Of a stretch of 16,092 nt of DNA, positions 1 through 7,384 are shown one piece after another. The position numbers and the translations under genes were made by a program. The first letter of the stretch is position 1. The number at the start of each line of letters is the position of its first letter. Source of the DNA: an uncultured Rhodoferax sp. (GTDB taxonomy: Bacteria; Pseudomonadota; Gammaproteobacteria; Burkholderiales; Burkholderiaceae_C); assembly GCA_936943465.1 (NCBI GenBank), contig CAKZJN010000218.1, positions 1 to 16,092 of the forward strand. Reading direction: 5' to 3'. The notes under the pieces were generated by a model. The model was not told the DNA's origin and ran no database searches. It saw only the letters and a list, made by a program, of their open reading frames with translations.

Positions 1-1004
1 GCTGGAAGGTACCGGGCCGGCGCATCACACAGATCGACAGGGCCGCCAAGCGCGTGCACCATGCGCGCAAAACGCTCCAATGCCTTACCGCTGCTTAATG
101 CCGTATCCACACGTTCCAAAGCGTCGACCTGGTCGGACGCCAGCCCACCAAGTTGCAGCAATTCAGCACTCAGGGTGCGCGTTACCTCCAACAAACGCGG
201 CTCCTGCCGATCGCCGCGCAAAAAGGCGATGGCCTCGTGCACTTCCAGCGCATTGCCGCAACTATCGCCCAGCACCTGGCTCATGTCGGTAATCCACGCG
301 CGGGTTGGCAGCCCTGCCCCGTTGGCTACGCGAACAAGCGACTGCGCCAGGGTGTGAGCGTCCTCAAGGGTGGCAGCAAACGCACCGTTGCCCGTCTTGA
401 CATCCATCACCAGCCCCTGCAAACCAGCCGCTAGTTTCTTGGACAGGATGCTGGCGGTGATGAGCGCCGTGGATTCCACAGTGGCGGTCACATCGCGAAT
501 GGCATACAGGCGTCGATCGGCCGGAGCAAGTTCGGCACTTTGGCCAACGATGGCACAGCCTGCGGTGCGCAGCGCCTGCCGCAAGCGGTTTGAGTCGGGT
601 GCAATCTGGTAACCCGCAATGCTCTCCAGCTTGTCCAAGGTGCCACCGGTATGGCCCAAACCACGCCCTGAAATCATGGGTACAAAGCCACCGCAGGCCG
701 CCACAATCGGTGCCAGCATCAGGCTGACCTTGTCGCCCACGCCACCGCTGGAATGCTTGTCGAGCACGGGGCCGTTCAGGTCCAGCTCGCTCCAATCCAG
801 AACCGCGCCTGATCGCGTCATGGCCTGGGTGAGGGCTACCGTCTCGGCGTCGGTCATGCCGCGCAGCAGCATGGCCATGGCCATCGCAGCTACTTGCCCC
901 TCGCTCCAGGAGCCAGTGACGAGACCATTTACAAATTCTCTGATTTCGGCGTCGCTCAGCGCGTGGCCGTCGCGCTTTCGGCGGATGACTTCCTGGGCCA
1001 GCAT
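1..1004 (-). CDS. deoA: Thymidine phosphorylase DeoA (3' part outside window)
   Basis: Phosphorolysis of thymidine/deoxyuridine to base plus deoxyribose-1-phosphate in the cytoplasm. The minus-strand frame opens with MLAQEVIRRKRDGH, close to the N-terminus of E. coli DeoA as I remember it. It continues with KHSSGGVGDK (about residues 83-92, phosphate-binding region) and the family signature SGRGLGHTGGTLDKLE (about 112-127). The last visible residues, MVHALGGPVDLCDAPARYLP, are typical of the C-terminal part of the family. About 334 residues are visible; the family is usually about 440, so roughly 105 residues lie beyond position 1. The chosen ATG at 1004 lies 11 bp after the deoC stop and has no strong Shine-Dalgarno sequence, which suggests coupled translation. 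The truncation is a window-edge effect, not a lesion. Last visible gene of the salvage operon. Confidence 0.95.
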   Translation of the reverse strand, partial: MLAQEVIRRKRDGHALSDAEIREFVNGLVTGSWSEGQVAAMAMAMLLRGMTDAETVALTQAMTRSGAVLDWSELDLNGPVLDKHSSGGVGDKVSLMLAPIVAACGGFVPMISGRGLGHTGGTLDKLESIAGYQIAPDSNRLRQALRTAGCAIVGQSAELAPADRRLYAIRDVTATVESTALITASILSKKLAAGLQGLVMDVKTGNGAFAATLEDAHTLAQSLVRVANGAGLPTRAWITDMSQVLGDSCGNALEVHEAIAFLRGDRQEPRLLEVTRTLSAELLQLGGLASDQVDALERVDTALSSGKALERFARMVHALGGPVDLCDAPARYLP

Positions 1005-1015
1005 GGCAGCACCGG

Positions 1016-1846
1016 CTAATAGCTGCCGCTGGGTGCCGGGCCACTACCGCCCTGCCCGCCCAGCAGGGCTTCGATGTCATTGAGCAAGCTGCTGGCGCCA
1101 AACCGAAAGCGCTGCGGGGTCAGCGCCTGCGCACCCAAAATCTCATGGGTCAGAGCGAGGTACTGCGCCGCATCGGCCACCGTCCGGATGCCGCCCGAAG
1201 GCTTAAAGCCCACGCTCTGCGACCATGCCGGGTCTGCCGCAATCGCCTCTAACATCGTGCGTGCGGCCTCTGGCGTGGCACTGATGCGTGTCTTGCCCGT
1301 GCTGGTTTTTAGGAAGTCGGCGCCTTCATCCAAGCTGAGCTGTGCGGCCCTTGCAATGTGTTGGGCACCATGCAGAACCCCAGTTTCCAGAATCACCTTG
1401 AGGCGCAAACTGCCACTGGCCTTGCGCACCGCCGCAAGCAGTCGGGCGGCATCCCGATTGCGCCCATCCAACACCGGGGCATACGGCAAAACAACGTCCA
1501 CCTCTTGCGCGCCACTTTGCACGATTTCGCTGGTGTCGCGAACCGCGCGCTCAATGTCCGAACTGCCATCCGGAAAGTTGGCAACCGCCGCCACCGCAAT
1601 GCTTTCGGGCAACTGCGAACGGGCGAAAGCAGCCAGCCTGGGCCATACACACACCGCAGCCACCTGCCCAAACGGGCCCTGGGCGCGCCGGCAGAGTTCG
1701 GCCACCTCGGCCTCGGTGTCATCGTCATTCAGGCTGGTGAGGTCCAGGCAAGACAGTGCCCGTTGCGCGCTGGCCAGGGGTTGATTGACCCAGTCGGTTG
1801 GCGTCGCAGCACTGGGGGACGTGAAGAAAGTGCGGATGGAGGCCAT
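1016..1846 (-). CDS. deoC: Deoxyribose-phosphate aldolase DeoC
   Basis: Class I aldolase cleaving 2-deoxyribose-5-phosphate to glyceraldehyde-3-phosphate and acetaldehyde. The 276-residue protein contains FLKTSTGK with the Schiff-base lysine at K180, the second conserved lysine in GFKPSGGIRT (K215), and the acidic proton-relay residue in VDVVLPY (D117). The end of the fold, RFRFGASSLL, matches the E. coli-type phosphate-binding region. Length is slightly above the E. coli enzyme (about 259). An N-terminal extension of about 25 residues and a Gly/Ser/Pro-rich tail of about 10 residues account for the difference. The ATG is 3 bp after the punA stop, so translation is probably coupled. It works with DeoA downstream, although no phosphopentomutase (deoB) is visible here. 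Confidence 0.96.
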   Translation of the reverse strand: MASIRTFFTSPSAATPTDWVNQPLASAQRALSCLDLTSLNDDDTEAEVAELCRRAQGPFGQVAAVCVWPRLAAFARSQLPESIAVAAVANFPDGSSDIERAVRDTSEIVQSGAQEVDVVLPYAPVLDGRNRDAARLLAAVRKASGSLRLKVILETGVLHGAQHIARAAQLSLDEGADFLKTSTGKTRISATPEAARTMLEAIAADPAWSQSVGFKPSGGIRTVADAAQYLALTHEILGAQALTPQRFRFGASSLLNDIEALLGGQGGSGPAPSGSY

Positions 1847-1849
1847 GGT

Positions 1850-2656
1850 TTAGTTTAGTTCCAGGTTCGCCAAGATGGAGGCCAAAACCGCGCTGGCAGT
1901 GTGGCTGGCCGCGGCCGCTTCACTCAGGGTGTGGGCATGGCTCAAATGTTCAGATGAAAGGCCGGCGCCCATGTTGGTAATCAGCGAAAGCGCCAGCACC
2001 CGCATGCCCAAATGCCGCGCCAGAATGGTTTCCGGCACGGTACTCATGCCCACCGCATCGGCGCCGAGCCGGGCCAGCATGCGGATTTCGGCCGGGGTTT
2101 CAAACTGTGGTCCAAAAGCCCAGGCGTACACGCCGCTTTGCAATGCAAGGCCTTGAAGCGCGGCCAGTTCCACCGCTTGCTGCCGTAGCAAAGGGTCGTA
2201 AGCGTCGACCATGCCCACAAAACGCTCGCTACCGCTTTGCCCCACCAACGGTGAACGCTGGGGCCAGTTGATGTGGTCACTTATGGCCATCAGGCTGCGT
2301 GGAGCAAGGTCCGCGCGCAAACTGCCCGCTGCATTGGTTTGCACCAGCACCTCGCAGCCCAGTGCCTGCAGAACCTGAAGCGGCAACCGCATGCCATCGA
2401 CCGCACCGGTTTCGTAACCATGCTTGCGCCCGCTCATCACGGCCACCGCTTGAGTGCCAATGGAGCCCATCCACAATTCCCCACCATGCCCCGCCACCGT
2501 GGGTACCGGAAAACCCGGCAAATCGGCATAGGCCACGCGCACCGGGTCAACGATGTGCTCGGTAACTCCTCCCCACCCGCTGCCCAGCACCACCGCCACG
2601 CGGGGCACGAAACCCGGCGCCCGGGTCTTCAGGAGTTGCAGGGCGTCTTTCAACAT
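1850..2656 (-). CDS. punA: Purine nucleoside phosphorylase, trimeric (PunA/XapA type)
   Basis: Splits purine (deoxy)nucleosides with phosphate to free base and (deoxy)ribose-1-phosphate. The 268-residue protein has the trimeric PNP hallmarks: VVLGSGWGG (about 22-30, phosphate loop), a histidine in VAGHGG (about 57), the MSGRKHGYE segment (about 74-82), TNAAGSL (about 107-113), and FGPQFETPAEIRML followed by GADAVGMSTVPE, with base/ribose-binding E187 and M204. ITNMGAGL carries the conserved Asn228. These features separate it from the hexameric DeoD type. An AAGGGG Shine-Dalgarno about 5 bp before the ATG supports the start. It begins 9 bp after cdd and ends 3 bp before deoC. Guanosine/inosine versus xanthosine preference cannot be read from the sequence. 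Confidence 0.94.
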   Translation of the reverse strand: MLKDALQLLKTRAPGFVPRVAVVLGSGWGGVTEHIVDPVRVAYADLPGFPVPTVAGHGGELWMGSIGTQAVAVMSGRKHGYETGAVDGMRLPLQVLQALGCEVLVQTNAAGSLRADLAPRSLMAISDHINWPQRSPLVGQSGSERFVGMVDAYDPLLRQQAVELAALQGLALQSGVYAWAFGPQFETPAEIRMLARLGADAVGMSTVPETILARHLGMRVLALSLITNMGAGLSSEHLSHAHTLSEAAAASHTASAVLASILANLELN

Positions 2657-2665
2657 GGCACCCCT

Positions 2666-3079
2666 TCAAGCCGCCGGAAGATGACCAGGCCCAAAACCCT
2701 GAGGCAGCAACTGCTCCAGCGTAAAGGCGGGCCCTAAAGTATCCGAATTCGCCGAAAGAACGGGCGTATCGGGATCGGCAAACTCGCGCAGCTTTTGCCG
2801 GCATCCACCGCAAGGCGTGATCCAGGTGCCGCCGGTCCCTAGCACCAAAACACCCCGCACATGCCGGCTTCCAGCCATGATCAAGGCGCTAAGGGCGCTG
2901 GCCTCGGCACACCAGCCTTGTGGAAAGGCCGCGTTTTCTACATTGCAACCGGCATGAATGGCACCGTGCTCATCCAGCAAGGCCGCACCCACTGCAAAGT
3001 GGGAATACGGCGCATAGGCCCGAGTCTGGGCTGCACGTGCGGCGTCCCAAAGCTGCTGAACCTGGACCTCGGTCAACAT
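2666..3079 (-). CDS. cdd: Cytidine deaminase (homotetrameric type)
   Basis: Zinc-dependent deamination of cytidine/deoxycytidine to uridine/deoxyuridine. At 137 residues it has the length of the short, tetrameric class. The catalytic motifs are complete: CNVENA (about 45-50), WCAEASAL with zinc ligand C57 and proton-shuttle E59, and PCGGCRQ with zinc ligands C90 and C93. The conserved AYAPYSHFAVGAAL segment binds nucleoside. It starts 5 bp after the stop of the SapC-family gene and is followed 9 bp later by punA. There is little Shine-Dalgarno sequence of its own, so coupling with the upstream gene is likely. Its deoxyuridine product is a substrate for DeoA in the same operon. Confidence 0.96.
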   Translation of the reverse strand: MLTEVQVQQLWDAARAAQTRAYAPYSHFAVGAALLDEHGAIHAGCNVENAAFPQGWCAEASALSALIMAGSRHVRGVLVLGTGGTWITPCGGCRQKLREFADPDTPVLSANSDTLGPAFTLEQLLPQGFGPGHLPAA

Positions 3080-3084
3080 GGGTT

Positions 3085-3870
3085 TCAGTGCACCACGCTC
3101 GCGCCACCCTTAGGCAATTGCTCGGCGAGTGCTTTGGCCGCAGCCTTGCGCCGAGCCGTTTGCAGACGAACCAGGCGCCCCACGCTCTTTAGCGAAAGCA
3201 GGTGTGTGTAGATCAGCCCCAGCGCACCGGTACGGGCCAGTTCCAGCATATGCGCATCGTCCAGCGCCACAAGCTTTTGCTCGTCCACGACCCACAGGCC
3301 GTCCAGCGTCGCCTTTTGCCCGTCAACCTCCACAGTGATCACCTTGGATGCGAGCAAACCCAATGCTGCCAACCGGGCAGCCAGGGCATTGGTCTGGTTC
3401 ATCTCATTGTGGAACTGCTGCAAGAAGCCCACCATGTTTTTCAGGTAGGTGCTGTCAGACCCATCGGCCTCAAACAGTCGGGTGCCCTGCTCGGTATTCC
3501 AGCCCGCATAGGCTTCGTCCAGGCACACCGTAAGCGCCTCCTGCCTTTCTTCGCCAGCCAGCACAAACGGGTAGCGACGCACAAATGCAGGAATGTAGGT
3601 ATCGGGCTCCCAGGTACCGGCTGCTGTGACCATCAGGTTTTCGTCCGACGCAAGCCCCAATAAAGCCACCGCAGTAAATGGGCCACCGGCCTGCCCTACA
3701 AACACCACCGGGTAATCGAGTGCCGCCTGCGCAAACTCGCCGGCGGTCAGCAAAGCCGAGTTGGTCTTTTTGGCAAACGCAAAGTGATCGGGCTGCACCG
3801 TCAATGTGTATTTCTGGTGTGCTTCGCGGTTGAGTGCGACCGCCTTTTCGTAAAACAGCATGCTGGTCAT
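3085..3870 (-). CDS. SapC family protein
   Basis: The family is named after Campylobacter S-layer protein C; its molecular role is poorly known. The 261-residue product begins MTSMLFYEKAVALNREAHQK and continues with features I recall from the family: FAKKTNSALLTAGEF, YPVVFVG, an RRYPFVL segment, and a C-terminal stretch with MLELARTGALGLIYTHLLSL. I see no signal peptide or membrane segment. An upstream ATG at 3924 would add 18 residues, but the ATG at 3870 has an AGGGA ribosome-binding site 7 bp ahead and gives the typical N-terminus. The gene heads the nucleoside salvage operon (5-bp gap to cdd). SapC proteins are more familiar beside TonB receptors and tryptophan-halogenase-like genes, so the setting is odd and functional coupling is only inferred. 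Confidence 0.88.
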   Translation of the reverse strand: MTSMLFYEKAVALNREAHQKYTLTVQPDHFAFAKKTNSALLTAGEFAQAALDYPVVFVGQAGGPFTAVALLGLASDENLMVTAAGTWEPDTYIPAFVRRYPFVLAGEERQEALTVCLDEAYAGWNTEQGTRLFEADGSDSTYLKNMVGFLQQFHNEMNQTNALAARLAALGLLASKVITVEVDGQKATLDGLWVVDEQKLVALDDAHMLELARTGALGLIYTHLLSLKSVGRLVRLQTARRKAAAKALAEQLPKGGASVVH

Positions 3871-4013
3871 GAAAGTCCCTGGTTCTGGATCGTTAATAGG
3901 ATGGTCCCGCCAGTGTAATAACAAGCGCGCCCGAGGTCCCGCAGGTGACCGGCGGCAAGCCCAAAATCGGCTACCTTCACGGCCGTAGAAGTGTCCAATA
4001 AAAGGTGCGTACG

Positions 4014-5225
4014 GTGAACTTTGAACATTCCCCCCGGGTGGTGCAACTGCAACAGGAACTGAGTGCGTTTATGCAGGACCACGTGGTGCCGCAGGAGCAC
4101 ACGTTCAAGGAACAGGTGGCCACCAACCGCTGGAGTACGCCGCCGGTGGTGCAAGCCCTCAAAAAGCGAGCCAAGGAGCAAGGCTTGTGGAACCTGTTTA
4201 TGCCTGGCCATGCGCATGGTGGATGCGGCCTGAGCAATGTTGAGTACGCCCCTTTGGCCGAGATCATGGGCCGGGTGTTCTGGGCGGCCGAGGTGTTTAA
4301 CTGCAGCGCGCCGGACACCGGCAACATGGAGGTTTTTGCACGCTATGGCACGCCAGCGCAACAGGAGCGCTGGCTCACACCCCTGCTGGCTGGCGAGATC
4401 CGTTCGGCCTACCTGATGACCGAACCTGATGTGGCCTCCAGCGATGCCACCAATGTGGAGCTGTCCATCCGGGCCGACGGCGACCACTATGTCATCAACG
4501 GCCGCAAGTGGTTTGCTACCGGTGCCATGCTGGATGCCTGCAAGGTGTTCATCGTGATGGGCAAGACGGACCCCAACAATCCCAGCCGGCATTTACAGCA
4601 GTCGCAAGTTCTGGTGGAGCGGGACACGCCGGGCATCTCCATCGTGCGTCCCCTGAGCACCCTGGGCTACTGGGAAGAACCGCATGGCCACGCAGAAATT
4701 GTGTTCGACAACGTGCGCGTGCCCAGAGAAAACATTTTGCTGGGCGAAGGGCGCGGGTTCGAGATTGCCCAGGGCCGCCTGGGGCCTGGGCGCATTCACC
4801 ACTGCATGCGCGTCATCGGCGCGGCACAGCGGGCGCTAGAGCTAGCCTGCCAACGCGCCAACAGCCGTGTGGTGTTTGGCAAGAAGCTCAGCGAGCAGGG
4901 TTCGGTGCGCGAGAGCATTGCGCTCATGGCATCCAAGGTTGAAATGTGCCGTCTGCTGACACTGCGTGCGGCCGACAAGATGGACCGTGAGGGCAACAAG
5001 GCGGCCATGGATGCCATAGGCATGGCCAAGATCATGGTGCCGCAACTGGGCTCTGAGGTGATCGACATGGCCATTCAGATGCACGGCGCAGGCGGCCTGA
5101 CAGAAGACTATTTTTTGGCCGAAGCCTTTAACTATGCGCGCTGGTGCCGCATTGCCGACGGCCCCGACCAAGTTCACATGATGGCGTTGGGCAAGCAGGT
5201 GTTGCGCGCCTGGGCAGGCACCTGA
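4014..5225 (+). CDS. Acyl-CoA dehydrogenase, ACAD10/11-like
   Basis: FAD-dependent alpha,beta-dehydrogenation of an acyl-CoA, passing electrons to ETF. Visible motifs (403-residue numbering) are AYLMTEPDVASSDATN (about 132-147, FAD/substrate region), KWFATGA, an RVVFGKKLSEQ segment (about 285-295) and QMHGAGGLTED (about 355-365). The end, RIADGPDQVHMMALGK, aligns with the catalytic-base region; where short- and medium-chain enzymes carry Glu, this protein has Asp382. The motif set resembles the ACAD10/11 group rather than classical MCAD. GTG at 4014 was chosen over GTG at 4005 because AAGG lies 8 bp upstream of it and the N-terminus MNFEHSPRV resembles relatives. It is divergent from the SapC operon and ends 9 bp from the convergent CZB gene. 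Substrate chain length is unknown. Confidence 0.92.
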   Translation: MNFEHSPRVVQLQQELSAFMQDHVVPQEHTFKEQVATNRWSTPPVVQALKKRAKEQGLWNLFMPGHAHGGCGLSNVEYAPLAEIMGRVFWAAEVFNCSAPDTGNMEVFARYGTPAQQERWLTPLLAGEIRSAYLMTEPDVASSDATNVELSIRADGDHYVINGRKWFATGAMLDACKVFIVMGKTDPNNPSRHLQQSQVLVERDTPGISIVRPLSTLGYWEEPHGHAEIVFDNVRVPRENILLGEGRGFEIAQGRLGPGRIHHCMRVIGAAQRALELACQRANSRVVFGKKLSEQGSVRESIALMASKVEMCRLLTLRAADKMDREGNKAAMDAIGMAKIMVPQLGSEVIDMAIQMHGAGGLTEDYFLAEAFNYARWCRIADGPDQVHMMALGKQVLRAWAGT

Positions 5226-5234
5226 GGGCTGGCG

Positions 5235-5594
5235 CTAGTCCTGCAATTCGCGGGCCTGCAAAAGAATGGACACGATGGCTTTGGAAATCGTGTCCAGTTC
5301 GGCCAGGGGTTCCTGATAATGCAAGCCGCCCTGGCGGTGATTCAACTGGGCTGCCAGCACACCGCAAATTAGGTGAAACCGTTCATGCAGGGCCACGATG
5401 CGGTCGTGCGGCTCACGTCCCAGCACATGAACAGAATCAACTTGGCGCAACCACCACCCAAGGTCGCATGCGCCGTGGTCCACCGTGCGGTCCAATTCAA
5501 AGTGCTCGGTGTTGATGCCATCAAACGCGGTCTTGAAACGCGAAACCCAACCCCGGTGGGCCAAAATGGCGGCATCAATCGTTTCATTTCCCAT
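5235..5594 (-). CDS. Stand-alone CZB (chemoreceptor zinc-binding) domain protein
   Basis: CZB domains bind zinc with a His-Cys-His-His set and regulate chemoreceptors or diguanylate cyclases. Here the domain makes up the whole 119-residue protein. The candidate ligands are H13 in AHRGW, C43 in ACDLGWWL, and H70 and H74 in LHERFH, so all four are present. No output domain, signal peptide or membrane helix is visible. The ATG at 5594 has GGAGAAA a few bases upstream, better than an ATG at 5642. It is divergent to a membrane histidine kinase across 155 bp and ends 9 bp from the convergent acyl-CoA dehydrogenase. It may be a cytoplasmic zinc sensor acting on a separate partner; the partner is not evident, and the kinase is only a positional candidate. 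Confidence 0.85.
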   Translation of the reverse strand: MGNETIDAAILAHRGWVSRFKTAFDGINTEHFELDRTVDHGACDLGWWLRQVDSVHVLGREPHDRIVALHERFHLICGVLAAQLNHRQGGLHYQEPLAELDTISKAIVSILLQARELQD

Positions 5595-5635
5595 AAAGTT
5601 TCTCCGGCAAAAGCAAAAGGCAACGCTGGACTCCA

Positions 5636-5649
5636 TTGACAAATGTCAA
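5636..5649. promoter_or_regulatory. Palindrome TTGACA-AA-TGTCAA, possible operator
   Basis: Two perfect 6-bp half-sites are separated by 2 bp in the divergent gap between the CZB gene (start 5594) and the histidine kinase gene (start about 5750). The location suits an operator for either gene. One half equals the sigma70 -35 consensus, but no good -10 follows at 17 bp on either strand. No cognate regulator is visible nearby. Confidence 0.35.
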
Positions 5650-5680
5650 CTCTAGAGCATGACACGCTCGAGTCTACCTA

Positions 5681-5709
5681 TTCAAGCCGCCACGCTTGCA
5701 CGATATGAT
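5681..5709 (+). promoter_or_regulatory. Putative sigma70 promoter for the histidine kinase
   Basis: TTCAAG (3/6 of the -35 consensus) and TATGAT (5/6 of the -10 consensus) are separated by 17 bp. Transcription would start near 5716, leaving a leader of about 34 bases before the GTG at 5750. The assignment is by eye only. Confidence 0.35.
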
Positions 5710-5749
5710 GGTCCAGCCTATTGGGTAGCGTACAACCTCGCACACGGAC

Positions 5750-7075
5750 GTGCGTCGCCCGATAGCTCAATATACAGAATGGGATTCAACCGTGTTGGCT
5801 GAAAAAATTGGTGGCGCAGGGCTGATACGCATTACGACCGCAACCGCATACGTGGTGGCGATCCTGACGTCGGTTGCACCCACCGCAGCCTACTTTGCTC
5901 TGTCGCGTGCTGAGTTGCGTTTTGCAGCGGAAAAAGAAGCCATTCAAGGGGCGCACCGTGTAGCCGAAGTGCTTCGCCAATCGACACAACCAGGCAGCCT
6001 GCACGGCCACAACTTTACCGATCTGCTCACGCAAAGGGCCACCCCGGAAACCGCTGCAGCCCAACGCATCGTTGATGCCAACGGGGCGACTGTGGCAGAG
6101 TCGAAGGACCCACTGGGTTCATGGCCGATCACAGCGAGCAGCCCGATTGAGGGGCCTGAGGGCCGCATTGGCAGCTTTGAGGTCAGCCGATCGATTGCTG
6201 AAGTCTTTGGCAACATGGTCGGCATCACCATTATTTCGCTGTGGTTTGCCACCTGGTCATTTCTGTTCCTGCGCATACTGCCTGACCGTGCCTTGAAGAA
6301 CGCATTGAACGAAGCCATTGAATCGCGCGAGGCCGCCAATAGCGCCCTGCTTGCACGCGACAAGGCAGAGGAGGCCTCCCGGTTGCGCTCCGTGTTTCTG
6401 TCCAACATGGGGCATGAATTGCGTACACCGCTCAACGGTGTGCTCGGCATGATCGACCTGATTGCCGATACCGAACTGGATGCCGAGCAGCGGTCTTATG
6501 TGAGCCTGGCCAGTTCATCGGGGCGTGGCCTGCTGACGATCATCAACGACATTCTGGACTTCTCCAAACTGGACGAAGGCAAGATTGAAATCGTCGCCGC
6601 CAGCTTTGTATTGCGCGAATTGCTGATGCAGTCCACCGAAGTGTTTCGGGCGGAGGCTCAGAAGAAAGCACTGCAACTGGAGTGGACCTTGGCTCCTGAC
6701 TTGCCGCAACTGGTGGTGGCGGACCCGGTTCGCATTCGCCAGGTACTGGCCAGCCTGATTGGCAATGCGCTTAAGTTCACCGCGACCGGCGGTGTCACGG
6801 TAACCGCCAGCAAACTGCTGCAAAACCAGCAGCAATATCTGGAGTTTGTGGTGGCAGACACCGGAATCGGCATTGCCAAAGAACAGTTGGACTACATATT
6901 TCAACCATTCACCCAGGTGGACGAGTCCACTACCCGTCTCCACGGCGGAGCGGGACTGGGCCTGGCCATTTCCCGTCAGTTGGCGCAATCGATGGATGGA
7001 AGCCTATGGGCCATCAGCGACCCTGGGCGCGGCAGCGCTTTCCATTTCACGGTCCCGCTCATCAGTGGGGCTTAG
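5750..7075 (+). CDS. Membrane sensor histidine kinase (HisKA-HATPase_c)
   Basis: Inner-membrane sensor kinase of 441 residues. A first hydrophobic helix (about 28-50) and a second (about 156-176) flank a periplasmic domain of about 105 residues that I do not recognise. A coiled linker (about 178-212) leads to the HisKA dimerisation/phosphotransfer segment with SNMGHELRTPLNG, the phosphorylated histidine being H222. The ATP-binding domain has an N box (LIGNALKFT, N339), a G1 box (ADTGIGI, about 369-375), an F region (FQPFTQVDEST) and a G2 box (GGAGLGLAIS). It resembles the kinase core of hybrid kinases but lacks a C-terminal receiver, and no response regulator is adjacent on the same strand. 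The GTG at 5750 has no clear Shine-Dalgarno; a GTG at 5792 is an alternative that keeps both membrane helices. It is divergent to the CZB gene. Confidence 0.92.
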   Translation: MRRPIAQYTEWDSTVLAEKIGGAGLIRITTATAYVVAILTSVAPTAAYFALSRAELRFAAEKEAIQGAHRVAEVLRQSTQPGSLHGHNFTDLLTQRATPETAAAQRIVDANGATVAESKDPLGSWPITASSPIEGPEGRIGSFEVSRSIAEVFGNMVGITIISLWFATWSFLFLRILPDRALKNALNEAIESREAANSALLARDKAEEASRLRSVFLSNMGHELRTPLNGVLGMIDLIADTELDAEQRSYVSLASSSGRGLLTIINDILDFSKLDEGKIEIVAASFVLRELLMQSTEVFRAEAQKKALQLEWTLAPDLPQLVVADPVRIRQVLASLIGNALKFTATGGVTVTASKLLQNQQQYLEFVVADTGIGIAKEQLDYIFQPFTQVDESTTRLHGGAGLGLAISRQLAQSMDGSLWAISDPGRGSAFHFTVPLISGA

Positions 7076-7154
7076 GTCTGTGACTTAAGTCGCATACCTT
7101 GGGCCATGCCTGTGTTTCAATGCAGACATTGAGCAACTTTTATTGGAGATAGGT

Positions 7155-7349
7155 ATGAAAACAAACGTAGGTGGTATCGACCGCATCATTCGCATCGTGT
7201 TGGGCCTGGCGCTGATCGGCTTGACCCTGACCGGCAACATCGGTGTTTGGGGTTGGTTGGGCATTGTCCCGTTGGCAACCGGTGCTATCGGCTGGTGCCC
7301 CCCATACTCAATTCTAGGTATCAACACCTGCAAGACCAAGCAATCGTGA
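7155..7349 (+). CDS. DUF2892 (YgaP-type) small membrane protein
   Basis: A 64-residue protein starting MKTNVGGIDRIIRIVLGL, typical of DUF2892. Two hydrophobic segments (about 12-27 and 29-47) are followed by GWCPPYSILGINTC with the two conserved cysteines. The family includes the membrane part of YgaP, where it is fused to a rhodanese domain; here it stands alone, with no rhodanese gene beside it. A GGAG ribosome-binding sequence about 6 bp upstream fixes the start. Function is unknown; roles in sulfur or persulfide handling are suggested for fused relatives only. It ends 28 bp from the convergent response regulator gene. Confidence 0.85.
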   Translation: MKTNVGGIDRIIRIVLGLALIGLTLTGNIGVWGWLGIVPLATGAIGWCPPYSILGINTCKTKQS

Positions 7350-7384
7350 TTTTTGGCGGGCCGCCAGCGCGGCCTCGCTAAAAA
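7350..7384. terminator. Hairpin between convergent genes, non-canonical terminator candidate
   Basis: GGCGGGCCGC and GCGGCCTCGC form a stem with one bulged T around a CAGC loop. The stem is extended by TTTTT on the left pairing with AAAAA on the right. It fills the gap between the stops at 7349 and 7378. On both strands the T run precedes the stem rather than following it, so this is not a classical intrinsic terminator, although the position suits transcription arrest. Confidence 0.35.

Noticed and set aside
1..1004. Truncated deoA as a pseudogene
   Set aside because: The frame is open to the window edge with no lesion; the loss of the C-terminus is only a window boundary effect.
364..1101. 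245-residue minus-strand open frame
   Set aside because: It is rich in Arg/His/Cys/Ala and without family motifs. It is the off-frame shadow of deoA, whose frame carries unmistakable thymidine phosphorylase motifs.
3867..4592. 241-residue minus-strand open frame opposite the acyl-CoA dehydrogenase
   Set aside because: It is His/Leu-rich and without motifs, and lies antisense to a strongly supported enzyme; shadow frame in GC-rich DNA.
5128..5515. Extra small frames around the acyl-CoA dehydrogenase/CZB junction
   Set aside because: They lie across the coding ends of two well-supported genes and show no family motif.
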